A stretch of DNA of 30,722 nucleotides from Chlorobium sp. (GTDB lineage Bacteria > Bacteroidota > Chlorobiia > Chlorobiales > Chlorobiaceae): NCBI GenBank assembly GCA_028280025.1, contig JANQMO010000071.1, forward strand, positions 1-30,722. The letters are read 5' to 3'. How positions within the stretch are numbered: the first letter of the stretch is position 1; each line of letters begins with the position of its first letter. The position numbers and the translations under genes are program-made. The notes below the pieces were generated by a model. It saw only the letters and a list, made by a program, of their open reading frames with translations. It was not told where the DNA came from and ran no database searches. Shown here piece by piece: positions 1 through 7,238 of this stretch.

Positions 1-90
1 TCAAATACTCAAGTTAGGAGCCGGATGCGGGAATTCCGCTCGTCCGGAACTGTGCGGGGGGCGAAAGGTGACTTTCGTTCCTACCGCGAT
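1..90 (+). mobile_element. 3' end of a group II intron (domains V and VI)
   Basis: Positions 18-51 resemble group II intron domain V. They start GAGCCGG with the catalytic AGC triad at 19-21, have an inner stem GCGG/CCGC (27-30 with 36-39), and close with CCGG. Positions 55-90 fit domain VI: CGAAAG (62-67) pairs with CTTTCG (72-77) around a GTGA loop, and A83 can bulge as the branch point. A83 sits seven bases before a 3' end at AT (89-90), matching the family's AY ending. The intron body and its reverse transcriptase would lie left of the window. One oddity is AA at 48-49 where the family usually has TT, which weakens the base of the domain V stem and may mean the copy is inactive. The boundaries are inferred from family knowledge, not computed folding. 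Confidence 0.6.
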
Positions 91-183
91 TAATAGGTAG
101 TAGGGGGATGTGCTGAGACAAGAGACAAAAAAAGGATTGGGAAATAACTTTTAAGGTGTTGTGGCCTGTTACATTGAAAGGCG

Positions 184-219
184 CCTATAGGTCCTATGAG
201 TCCTATAGGTCCTATAAGC
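184..219. repeat. 9-bp tandem repeat, four units (CCTATAGGT)
   Basis: Four consecutive 9-base units follow the pattern CCTATAGGT, CCTATGAGT, CCTATAGGT, CCTATAAGC. The core CCTATAGG is a perfect palindrome, so the array reads similarly on both strands. It lies about 100 bases before the HlyD-type gene and after the group II intron end. A second array of the same unit is at 12283-12327, so the unit is a dispersed family and not a local accident. No function is evident. It could be a protein-binding site, a slippage-prone spacer, or part of a small intergenic element. Confidence 0.8.
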
Positions 220-321
220 AAGCAGTTATCAATGTGCTACAGCGCACACAATCGTTCACCGGTTTCGAAGTACGGTTGAAAGTCTGGGCTTTGGAGAGAA
301 CAAAGAAACACTTTAGTTGCC

Positions 322-1521
322 ATGAAAATCAACTTGTCGAAGACACAGCGTATTGCTGCGATTGCGGGTGTGGTTGTCGTTGGGATACTGTTTTTTGTCA
401 TGAAGCCTTCACCGCTGCCGGTCGATAGCGAAGAAGTGCGTGTGGCCGAGTTGACCGTGACACTTGACGGTGAGGGGAGAACAAGGGTTCGAAACTCTTT
501 TGTTGTTTCTTCGCCGGTGAGCGGCAGGCTTTTTCGTATGGTTGTGGATGAGGGAGACATTGTAGAAAAGAACAGTGTTGTCGCACGCGTTAACCCCCCA
601 CCTCTTGGAAGCAGGGAGTTTGACGAGGCAGAAGCCAGAGCCCGGTCGGCTGAAGCGGTTTTTGAGGCTGCAAAAGCCGGCGAACGCCAGGTAAAGGCCG
701 ACCTCGATCAGGCTGCGAGAACATACTGGCGCTACAGCAGTCTCTACAAAGAGGGAGCTGTTTCTGCCGAAACATTTGAAAGTGTCAAAACAGCCTGGCA
801 GGTTCTGCAGAAGCAGCACCAGGCGGCCCAAAAAAACGTTGAATCAGCGCGCTATGACATGGAGGCCGCGCGATCGGTGATCGCATCGATAACAGGCAAT
901 GCCATCGAGGTGCCTGCTCCTGAAAGCGGGAAAGTCCTCAGGGTCTATGAGAAAAGTGAGCGGGTTGTTGCCGCCGGTACCCCTCTTCTGGAGATCGGCG
1001 ATCCTGCTGATAGTGAAGTTGTCATCGATGTGCTCTCTTCAGATGCTGTCAAGGTTGAGCCGGGGATGAACGTGCTGGTGGAAGGCTGGGGAGGAAGCGG
1101 GTTTCTTTCAGGTAAGGTCAGAGAGATCGAGCCTGCGGCGTTTACAAAAATTTCTGCTCTGGGCATCGAGGAAAAGAGGGTCAATGTCATTGTGGAACTG
1201 GATAAGGGGGCAGACAGGCTTGGAGACAACTACCGGGTGCAGGCAAGGATTATCCTGTGGCAGGGAACAGATGTCCTGCAGGTGCCTGTCAGCAGCATTT
1301 TCAGGGGTAAACAGGGCTGGACCGTATTCCTTGTAAAGGCAGGAAAGGCGGAACGGCATCCGATAACGATCGGCAGGAGAGGCGCTTATTATGCCGAGGT
1401 TGTCGATGGACTCGAGGCCGGTGACTTGGTGGTGATTCATCCGACGAACGATCTCGAGGACGGGATGAGAGTGAAGGTTACAAAAGGTAAAGGTCAAAAG
1501 GACGAAAAAAGTAAGGAGTAG
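322..1521 (+). CDS. HlyD-family efflux periplasmic adaptor (membrane-fusion protein)
   Basis: A 399-residue membrane-fusion protein, anchored in the inner membrane and spanning the periplasm to couple a transporter to an outer-membrane channel. One N-terminal membrane segment is at about residues 10-27. A split lipoyl-like domain follows, with halves at about 60-92 (SGRLFRMVVDEGD) and 195-228 (PAPESGKVLRVYEKSERV, AAGTPLLEIGD). The long Ala/Glu/Lys-rich stretch between them (about 100-190) should form the coiled-coil hairpin. Beta-barrel and membrane-proximal domains fill 230-390, and the C-terminus is Lys-rich. ATG at 322 is chosen because it directly precedes the basic residues before the membrane segment. 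No ABC or RND partner is visible: the next gene is on the opposite strand, so a partner would have to lie left of the intron end or elsewhere. The substrate cannot be inferred. Confidence 0.88.
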   Translation: MKINLSKTQRIAAIAGVVVVGILFFVMKPSPLPVDSEEVRVAELTVTLDGEGRTRVRNSFVVSSPVSGRLFRMVVDEGDIVEKNSVVARVNPPPLGSREFDEAEARARSAEAVFEAAKAGERQVKADLDQAARTYWRYSSLYKEGAVSAETFESVKTAWQVLQKQHQAAQKNVESARYDMEAARSVIASITGNAIEVPAPESGKVLRVYEKSERVVAAGTPLLEIGDPADSEVVIDVLSSDAVKVEPGMNVLVEGWGGSGFLSGKVREIEPAAFTKISALGIEEKRVNVIVELDKGADRLGDNYRVQARIILWQGTDVLQVPVSSIFRGKQGWTVFLVKAGKAERHPITIGRRGAYYAEVVDGLEAGDLVVIHPTNDLEDGMRVKVTKGKGQKDEKSKE

Positions 1522-1535
1522 CGCACTTCGTGCGC
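1521..1535. terminator. Short hairpin just after the adaptor gene
   Basis: GCGCAC TTC GTGCGC forms a six-base-pair GC-rich stem with a three-base loop, starting on the last base of the adaptor stop codon. There is no T-run after it, so it is not a canonical intrinsic terminator. It may instead stabilise the 3' end of the message. Confidence 0.4.
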
Positions 1536-1699
1536 AGGAGCATGTATCAAGTTCTGAGCAGCAATGAGTGCTGAGTAAAAGAACCGCCCGTACGGGTCAT
1601 GATTGGCATTGAGTATCCGGTAATCATGCAGTTGCGGTTGAATCCTTCTTTTTTTCCCTGTGACGAACTGTTTGATCTATGCCATTTCCCGCCGGATGG

Positions 1700-2629
1700 T
1701 TAGGCAGAACAGGCGTACACAGGCAAGCCTGACTTCATCGAGTGCTTTCTTACGTCGAATGAATAGGACTCGATACTGAAAGGTGCGCCATCATTGAAAA
1801 TGACGGCATTTTTTTCAAAACGGACGGTCATCGGAACGGCGATCGGGCGTTCATCACCGCAGACATTGTTTTTTGTGCCGGGTTTGAAAACCTGTGTGTT
1901 TCCGGAGGGAAAGCCGACCGAGATTTCGTTGTCGATCGTGCGGAGGGCGGAAACAGGGCCGTTACGGTCGAACTGGAGTGAGTTGATGTCTCCATGGATG
2001 CCGTTCGGTTCATTATCGAAGGCGGTCATGATCCCTACAGGTGTTGGAATGTAGGTTTTTTTATGCGGTTCAATTGACCGCAACGCGCCGTTTTCATAGA
2101 ATGCAGCGCCTTTTCTGAACACCATGCTGCCGCAGGGCGTTTCGATTTCTGCATGCTGGCCCGGCCAGAGAGTGATGCTTTTCAGAGAACCGCATTCATA
2201 GAACTGAATGCTCAGCAATTTGGCTGTGACCTGCCCTCCGGGAGTATCGACTGTTGTTGCATCAGCCAGTTCCATTTCATTTTTCCAGGACCAGAACCCG
2301 CTGAGTTTGCCGTCAAGGGGAAAGACCCTTTTGATGCTGCCGCTTTCGTAGAATGTTACCAGTTCAGCGGGGATGTTCCCGAGAGGCGTCTTTATCAAGG
2401 TCTGGTGCTGTAAAGGGAGCGACTTGATGGAGCCGTTCTTGAAGAAATACACCGGTTTTCTGGCCCTTCTGCCGATATCCTCTGTTTCATACTGCGGTAC
2501 GAGATATCCGTAGGGTGTTGAAAGAACGGTTTTTTTCGTGACATCGCAGCCATCGGATTTGCTGCTCGAATACAGCCGATCAAAACGAATGCCTTCGAGG
2601 CGGCCGTAATGTGTGTCGACAAAGTTCAT
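1700..2629 (-). CDS. Hypothetical protein with MORN-like repeats
   Basis: A 309-residue protein I cannot assign to a named family. It has a clear internal repeat of the type F-[FY]-x-x-G-[SA]-[IL]-[KR]-S-[IL], at residues 62-71, 93-102, 143-152 and 177-186, with a weaker copy at 220-229. These alternate with x-T-P-x-G motifs at about 38-41, 81-84, 129-132, 164-167 and 196-199. The Y-E-x-G-x-L-K-S core resembles bacterial MORN/YwqK-type repeats, which form beta-hairpin rods in the cell envelope or in contacts with other proteins. No signal peptide or membrane segment is visible, so it is probably cytoplasmic. ATG at 2629 gives the full-length frame. It lies downstream of the YdbH-like gene on the same strand, 205 bases away, so it may be a separate unit. 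Confidence 0.8.
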   Translation of the reverse strand: MNFVDTHYGRLEGIRFDRLYSSSKSDGCDVTKKTVLSTPYGYLVPQYETEDIGRRARKPVYFFKNGSIKSLPLQHQTLIKTPLGNIPAELVTFYESGSIKRVFPLDGKLSGFWSWKNEMELADATTVDTPGGQVTAKLLSIQFYECGSLKSITLWPGQHAEIETPCGSMVFRKGAAFYENGALRSIEPHKKTYIPTPVGIMTAFDNEPNGIHGDINSLQFDRNGPVSALRTIDNEISVGFPSGNTQVFKPGTKNNVCGDERPIAVPMTVRFEKNAVIFNDGAPFSIESYSFDVRKHSMKSGLPVYACSA

Positions 2630-2834
2630 GGCGATAATAATTGATGCTCGTTGAAAGCGTATCTCTTTATCAGATACTGGGTCAATTATTGTGCCATTCC
2701 TGTTTGGATCTTGTATCTGTCATTTTTGAAACAGGTTGCGTGATCTGTCCGTACAGGTGGTTGTTGTGAGGAAGTTACAGTATTGTAGGATGTTCGGGAA
2801 AGGATACCAGGATGTAGGTAAGCGTTCAGGTGTT

Positions 2835-4964
2835 TTATTTTTTCTGTTGCATCGCTTTTTCAGAAATCTTCTGTTCAATCGCGCTTGTGATGGTGAGACT
2901 CCTGAGAAGGTCAAGCAGGTTTTGTTCGACATTGAGGTTCAGATGAACGGGCCGCCCATCCTGGAACGAAGGATTGACACCCTTGAGACTCAACTGGATA
3001 GTTGATTGACCGTCCGGATTCATCTGAATTGATGACATCAGTTCACTGTAACGGAAATCGCTCAGGGCTTCATAGGTTATTCTCATACTTTCGTTAGCGG
3101 CAGCACGTTCCTCTTCAGTTGTTGCATAAACGATTGTGCCTGTTTGTTCCGCACTCATATTTCCTTCCGGAATTTCGAATCGTCCTTTCTCCATGGTAAC
3201 CGGTATTGTACCGCTGATAGTGCCGGTCGCGAAAATTTTTTTCATTCCCTGCAGATCGAGAAGTTTCTGCAGGGGAATATTGTTGAGAACGAGCTCGGTT
3301 CTCGCCGATTGTTTTTGTATGTCATAATCGACCTTTTCAAGAGCAAGGGAGCCGTTCATGAAACCTGCAGAAAAGTTGTGTACAGTAAGCAGGGACGGAT
3401 TGTTTTTTGCATGCCAGAGAGAGAGGGTTCCTTTCGGGGAAAGAAAATCGGCGACTCCTCCTCCTGTTTCACGCGTGAGTTTTTTCAGGAAGAAGCCGAT
3501 TGTCGTTTTGCCGTCAATGGTTCGTGATATGCGCAGGTCAGGTTCCTGGTACCGATAGGCAACTCCTTGCGGGATTGTTTCGATAACGCTTTGTTTCCCT
3601 TTCTTTTTCGAGCGGGGTGGAGTGTGGTTAATCAGGCCGCTGCCTTTTGACGTTATATGAGCATTGTTGATGGTATAGCCGTCGTTTTTGAAAGAGATCG
3701 GCAAGGTTCCGGTGAATGAACCTTTCAGGTCTCCCGAGAAGTCCCCGTGAAGACGGATGCGTTTCGGCAGCCCGACGTTATCAAGTTTGAATGCATACGA
3801 AAGCTTGCCGCTTGAGGGATCGTATACGGATGGGCCGGATGAAAGCTTTCCTCCAAGGAATCCTGAAGAAAAACTCTGGAGAGAGACGGCCTGCCGGGTA
3901 TCGGTACTGTTGCCAAAAAGCACTGTGGCGTCGAGATTGCTGAAAAGTCCGGAACGAAGGGAAGCAAAGTCCAGAGATAACCAGGGTGAACGGTCCGAGC
4001 TGTAGTATCGAAGGCGGGTGTTGCTGTCCGAACGGATCGTTGCATTGCGTATCATGAGCTTCGAATCCCTTATTGATACCGGGATGGTGCCGCTCAGCTT
4101 TCCTGTTGCAAAAGGTCTTGACGGATCGGTTCCCTTGAAACCGGGAATTGTATCAAGCGGAACGTCACTGAGTGTCAGTATGAATGACGTTTCCTGTCTC
4201 TTTGGATCAAAATCTATTCTCGGCGTTTGGGCCTTGAGGCCGAACAGATTGACCGAGCAATCATAGAAAGAGAGGAAGCACGGTTTGTCAGGATCTTTTT
4301 CCTGTCCGAAGAGCGCCTGGAAATCAGAAACAGGAACGGATCCGGTTTCCGTATCAAGTCCCTTGACAGCGATCGGCGCACGTTGTTGCCGCCATGCGTT
4401 CTTCCTGTCGATAGTGACTGTATAGGAGATGCCCCTGAAGTTCAGATTGTTTACCAGCAGTCTTGCTTCTTCAATTCCGTACTTGAAAGACACAGGCTGA
4501 AATGCGGGAAAGAGGCCGCGGTTGCGAACTGCATGCATTCGTATTGACATAGCAGGTTTTTCGTCGAAAAACTGCAGTCCGTTGTTTTGCTGAATGATAG
4601 CGACAGAGTCGGCTTTCAGGTCGAGATCGATGAGAAATGATCCGGAACTGACTGCTGATGTGTCAGCAATCTGTGCCGTTGATGCCTTCCATGATAACGC
4701 GCCGCGATAGACGCTCATGGTATAGCTTGACGGTGCAGCGGAACACGAGTCGGGAGGTGTTTTGAAGACAACCTCGAGTTTTCCGAACGGTATGCCCGAT
4801 AAACCCGGAAAGCCGGGGTCGTGTATACGGATGCTGATATCCGATTCACCGACGGCTTTGTTTGCAAGGTTTTGGGCATACCGGGGAAACAGTGCCCACG
4901 CGAGCATGAAAGCACAAGCAGCAAGTAAAACACCCGCCAGGAAAATGCGAAACAACCATTTCAC
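2835..4964 (-). CDS. ydbH: YdbH-like AsmA-type envelope-bridging protein
   Basis: A 709-residue protein with one N-terminal membrane segment (about residues 5-24) and a long periplasmic body rich in beta-strands. In E. coli, YdbH pairs with the lipoprotein YnbE to form an AsmA-like bridge between inner and outer membranes that supports outer-membrane lipid homeostasis, with YdbL as a periplasmic modulator. The C-terminal block at about 640-692, including RPVHLNLNVEQNLLDLLRSL, is the most family-like part. A motif of the type G-x-[FIL]-[ST]-G-T-[IL]-P-[IV] recurs at about 288-296, 415-423 and 581-589, suggesting repeated structural units. The start is GTG at 4964, ten bases after the ydbL stop. 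No Shine-Dalgarno is visible on this strand; AGGAGG is present only on the opposite one. The downstream neighbour is a gap and then the MORN-like gene. Confidence 0.8.
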   Translation of the reverse strand: MKWLFRIFLAGVLLAACAFMLAWALFPRYAQNLANKAVGESDISIRIHDPGFPGLSGIPFGKLEVVFKTPPDSCSAAPSSYTMSVYRGALSWKASTAQIADTSAVSSGSFLIDLDLKADSVAIIQQNNGLQFFDEKPAMSIRMHAVRNRGLFPAFQPVSFKYGIEEARLLVNNLNFRGISYTVTIDRKNAWRQQRAPIAVKGLDTETGSVPVSDFQALFGQEKDPDKPCFLSFYDCSVNLFGLKAQTPRIDFDPKRQETSFILTLSDVPLDTIPGFKGTDPSRPFATGKLSGTIPVSIRDSKLMIRNATIRSDSNTRLRYYSSDRSPWLSLDFASLRSGLFSNLDATVLFGNSTDTRQAVSLQSFSSGFLGGKLSSGPSVYDPSSGKLSYAFKLDNVGLPKRIRLHGDFSGDLKGSFTGTLPISFKNDGYTINNAHITSKGSGLINHTPPRSKKKGKQSVIETIPQGVAYRYQEPDLRISRTIDGKTTIGFFLKKLTRETGGGVADFLSPKGTLSLWHAKNNPSLLTVHNFSAGFMNGSLALEKVDYDIQKQSARTELVLNNIPLQKLLDLQGMKKIFATGTISGTIPVTMEKGRFEIPEGNMSAEQTGTIVYATTEEERAAANESMRITYEALSDFRYSELMSSIQMNPDGQSTIQLSLKGVNPSFQDGRPVHLNLNVEQNLLDLLRSLTITSAIEQKISEKAMQQKK

Positions 4965-4974
4965 GGCAGGAGGT

Positions 4975-5331
4975 TTATTTCTGCATCCATCTGTCCTGTA
5001 TTTTTACCCAGGTTTGAGCCGGGAAGCTGGGATACCGTTTTTCAAACGTAGCTTGCCCGGCAACTTCGGGAGTGACACCGTTTTTCTTGGCGATCTCCGC
5101 ATAAGCTGCACGCCGCTTCGTGTTAACCGAGTTGACAAGACTTCCGGCCTCGTTGCCCGCACCGGGAGGGATTTCGAGGTACCCGTTGTCGACTTCGCCG
5201 GCAAGACCTTTTGACAGGGCGGTATCAAGATCAAGTGCCAGAAGGTTCGGGCTGAAACAGAAAAGCATTGTCATCAAAAGAAGGAGCATTTTCAAAGAAT
5301 GAACGGTAAAGGTGTTTTTCGATGTTGTCAT
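4975..5331 (-). CDS. ydbL: YdbL-like DUF1318 periplasmic protein
   Basis: A 118-residue exported protein of the DUF1318/YdbL family. The N-terminus has a hydrophobic signal segment (about residues 14-33) ending near LLALD. The mature part keeps family features: GLAGE..NGYLE near 42-52, then V-N-x-x-R-x-A-Y-x-E-[IL]-A-K-K-N-G-V near 69-86, and a C-terminal W-V-K-I-Q-D-R-W. ATG at 5331 is preferred over upstream in-frame starts because GGAG lies eight bases before it and it is only 13 bases after the ynbE stop. The longer reading frame would overlap ynbE. In E. coli YdbL acts with the YdbH-YnbE bridge, and the tight spacing here supports the same link. Confidence 0.85.
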   Translation of the reverse strand: MTTSKNTFTVHSLKMLLLLMTMLFCFSPNLLALDLDTALSKGLAGEVDNGYLEIPPGAGNEAGSLVNSVNTKRRAAYAEIAKKNGVTPEVAGQATFEKRYPSFPAQTWVKIQDRWMQK

Positions 5332-5344
5332 GTCAATCTCCGGT

Positions 5345-5551
5345 TTAAAATATGTCTTGTCTTTCATCAAGCATGTTTTCAATATCCTTGTCAAGCTTGA
5401 CTCTGATTTCATGATCGATCTTGATGTTCATGTTAATGGTGATCGGTTTTTCCGGTGCTTCCACCTTGACGGTGGGTTTACAGGAAAAAAGTGCCATGCC
5501 GGATACGACTGCCGCCATGACAAGTTTTGCCGTGAGTGAGGATTGTTTCAT
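5345..5551 (-). CDS. ynbE: YnbE-like outer-membrane lipoprotein
   Basis: A 68-residue lipoprotein. The signal peptide ends in a lipobox L-F-S-C with the lipidated cysteine at residue 24. After a short linker, residues 36-68 (PITINMNIKIDHEI, then KLDKDIENMLDERQDIF) closely match the conserved core of E. coli YnbE as I know it (PITINMNVKIEHEI, then KDVEELLETRSDLF). In E. coli YnbE sits in the outer membrane and multimerises by beta-strand stacking onto the C-terminal end of YdbH. It is followed 13 bases later by ydbL and then ydbH on the same strand. The DUF2141 gene lies 44 bases upstream. Confidence 0.9.
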   Translation of the reverse strand: MKQSSLTAKLVMAAVVSGMALFSCKPTVKVEAPEKPITINMNIKIDHEIRVKLDKDIENMLDERQDIF

Positions 5552-5595
5552 AGTGTACCTGTTTTATTGTATAAAAGAACAGCAAGCGGTGAAAC

Positions 5596-6132
5596 TCAGA
5601 AATAGTTCATATCTATGGTCATGCTTACGGTTTCGCTGTTGACGATAAAGTAAGATTCATCGAATTCGGGAGGTCCGAATGTGATTTTCGGGTTGTTCGA
5701 CGCTCCGAATCCTTCTTTGGGTTTGCCGATCCAGGTCTTGTCCATTTTGCCGTTTCGGTTTTCATCGTGAAGAACGCTCAATGCATAGGTGCCGTAAGGG
5801 ATATTCTCGATCACAAGCGCCCGGTACGATTCTTCTGCCTCGATCGTTGCCTTTGCGAGAGCTTTATCGGGTTTATCCGGAAAACCGTTGCCGCTGTTGA
5901 AAAGTGCAATGCCTATGATGCCTTCGGTGTTCCTTTTATTGCCGATACGAAACGCAATGCTTCCTGTTTTCGTCGATGTATCGATCGAGAAATTCTCATT
6001 GAATGTCAGTTCGAGCGTCCTGCTGTTGCCCGGTATTGTTTCCGGATTTTCAGCATAGAGTGCGGAACAGAAGGGAGAATGTCCGATAATTGTCAGGAAA
6101 ACCAGGACAGAACGTATTGGAGGAGCATCCAT
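5596..6132 (-). CDS. DUF2141 family secreted protein
   Basis: A 178-residue protein of the DUF2141 family. Its N-terminal hydrophobic stretch (about residues 6-26, ending near SALYAE) looks like a signal peptide, so it should be periplasmic or outer-membrane associated. The family signature is clear near 119-148: Y-A-L-S-V-L-H-D-E-N-R-N-G-K-M-D, then W-I-G-K-P-K-E-G-F-G-A-S-N-N. The family's function is not established; the fold is a beta-sandwich with a possible metal-binding D-x-N-x-N-G-x-x-D loop. ATG at 6132 is preferred over TTG at 6138. It ends 44 bases before ynbE on the same strand and probably leads the ynbE-ydbL-ydbH operon. Confidence 0.85.
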   Translation of the reverse strand: MDAPPIRSVLVFLTIIGHSPFCSALYAENPETIPGNSRTLELTFNENFSIDTSTKTGSIAFRIGNKRNTEGIIGIALFNSGNGFPDKPDKALAKATIEAEESYRALVIENIPYGTYALSVLHDENRNGKMDKTWIGKPKEGFGASNNPKITFGPPEFDESYFIVNSETVSMTIDMNYF

Positions 6133-6343
6133 GGGCAAAAAAGATCGGGTTGAATATTTTGCGATTCAATTGCGTTGTTGATTCCTGCATGTCGGGATCG
6201 TTAATTTCATGCCTCGCCCAAACGGGTAACTCCAGCTTGTACGTATAATGCAGCCAAATCGGGAGTCATGACAAGGAGCCGGCATCAATACAGCAAGCAA
6301 AAGGTATAATGAAAAACAACTGTTTCAATGCTAATATAACAGA
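6133..6343. other. Intergenic region between divergent units
   Basis: About 210 bases separate the leftward DUF2141 operon from the rightward thioredoxin relic. The region is moderately AT-rich and should hold the promoter of the leftward operon. I see no convincing -35/-10 pair, riboswitch or strong hairpin. Confidence 0.4.
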
Positions 6344-6487
6344 ATGACCATGCAGAATAGTTCATTTGATTTTCAACGTGATGTTCTGGAAAAGAGCCGG
6401 GACGTGCCTGTTATTGTCGGTTTCTGCGCTCCGTTCGCCTTGCACTTGAATCGCCCATATACAAAAAAAGGTGCCCTGACTCATTAA
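6344..6487 (+). pseudogene. Truncated thioredoxin-domain N-terminus (relic)
   Basis: A 47-codon frame opens at ATG 6344 (or ATG 6350, same frame) and stops at 6485-6487. The part FDFQRDVLEKSRDVPVIVGF, followed by CAPF, aligns with the start of thioredoxin domains (F-x-x-x-V-L-x-x-S-x-x-P-V-[VL]-V-D-F-W-A-x-W-C-G-P-C). The similarity stops exactly where the WCGPC active site should begin; FALHLNRPYTKKG and a stop follow. The invariant Asp and Trp before the active site are Gly and Cys here. It therefore looks like the 5' end of a thioredoxin or YbbN-like gene cut by deletion. A short functional peptide cannot be excluded. It lies 49 bases before the nucleotidase gene. Confidence 0.55.
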
Positions 6488-6536
6488 AAAGTTGATATAA
6501 AGCGTTTAATCTGATAGCAACAGGATATTTCTCGTT

Positions 6537-7118
6537 ATGGACAAACAAGGAAAAAACAAGCCGGTTATCGGGGTTGATCTGGATGGTGTCTGTGCGGATT
6601 TTTACGGACGCATGCGGGAAATTGCGGCAGAATGGTTCGAGACTTCCGTTGAAAGTCTGCCGGAAAAAGTCTCCTATGGACTCAGAGAGTGGGGGATCGA
6701 GAGTAAAAAACAGTATGAAAGCCTGCATCGTTATGCGCTGTATCAGAGAGAACTGTTCAGGACGATGCCTATGATACCCGGAGCGAGAAAATACCTCAGA
6801 AAACTGTCCGATGAGGGATTCCACATAAGGATCGTCACCCACCGCCTCTACATACATTATTCGCACGCTTCGGCCGTACAGCAGACCGTGTCCTGGCTTG
6901 ACGGTCACGGCATTCCCTATTGGGATCTCTGTTTTATGAAAGAAAAATCCGAGGTGGGTGCCGATATCTATGTCGAGGACAGTCCGGAAAACATTCGGAA
7001 GCTTAGAAAAAAAGGAATCAGAACCATCTGTTTTGCAAACAGTACGAACACGGACATCGAACCTCCGCGTGCAGCGTCATGGCGGGAAGTCTACGAAATG
7101 ATTGCCGGTATGTCATAG
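6537..7118 (+). CDS. 5'(3')-deoxyribonucleotidase-like HAD protein
   Basis: A 193-residue HAD-superfamily hydrolase of the NT5C type, which dephosphorylates nucleoside monophosphates. Motif I is VIGVDLDGVCADF with the nucleophile Asp14 and acid/base Asp16. Motif II is I-V-T-H-R with Thr101. A conserved Lys follows near 135-137, and motif IV is D-I-Y-V-E-D-S-P-E-N with Asp148. The length fits the family. ATG at 6537 is supported by AGGA about 11 bases upstream. The substrate (deoxy- or ribonucleotide) cannot be told from sequence. It stands alone, with 120 bases to the next gene. Confidence 0.82.
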   Translation: MDKQGKNKPVIGVDLDGVCADFYGRMREIAAEWFETSVESLPEKVSYGLREWGIESKKQYESLHRYALYQRELFRTMPMIPGARKYLRKLSDEGFHIRIVTHRLYIHYSHASAVQQTVSWLDGHGIPYWDLCFMKEKSEVGADIYVEDSPENIRKLRKKGIRTICFANSTNTDIEPPRAASWREVYEMIAGMS

Positions 7119-7238
7119 CGCGACAGTCGTGCTGCTTCTTTTCGCTGTAATCATGTATGGGATATATTTGACGTAACTGTTATGTATATTATTGTGTTTC
7201 GACGGATGTTATTATTCTGAAACAAAAGACTGTCTGCC

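Noticed and set aside
184..219. CRISPR array
   Set aside because: The units are 9 bases in direct tandem, with no spacers.
7168..7196. Promoter before the amidohydrolase (TTGACG with TATATT)
   Set aside because: Spacing between the boxes is about 11 bases, too short for a normal sigma-70 promoter.
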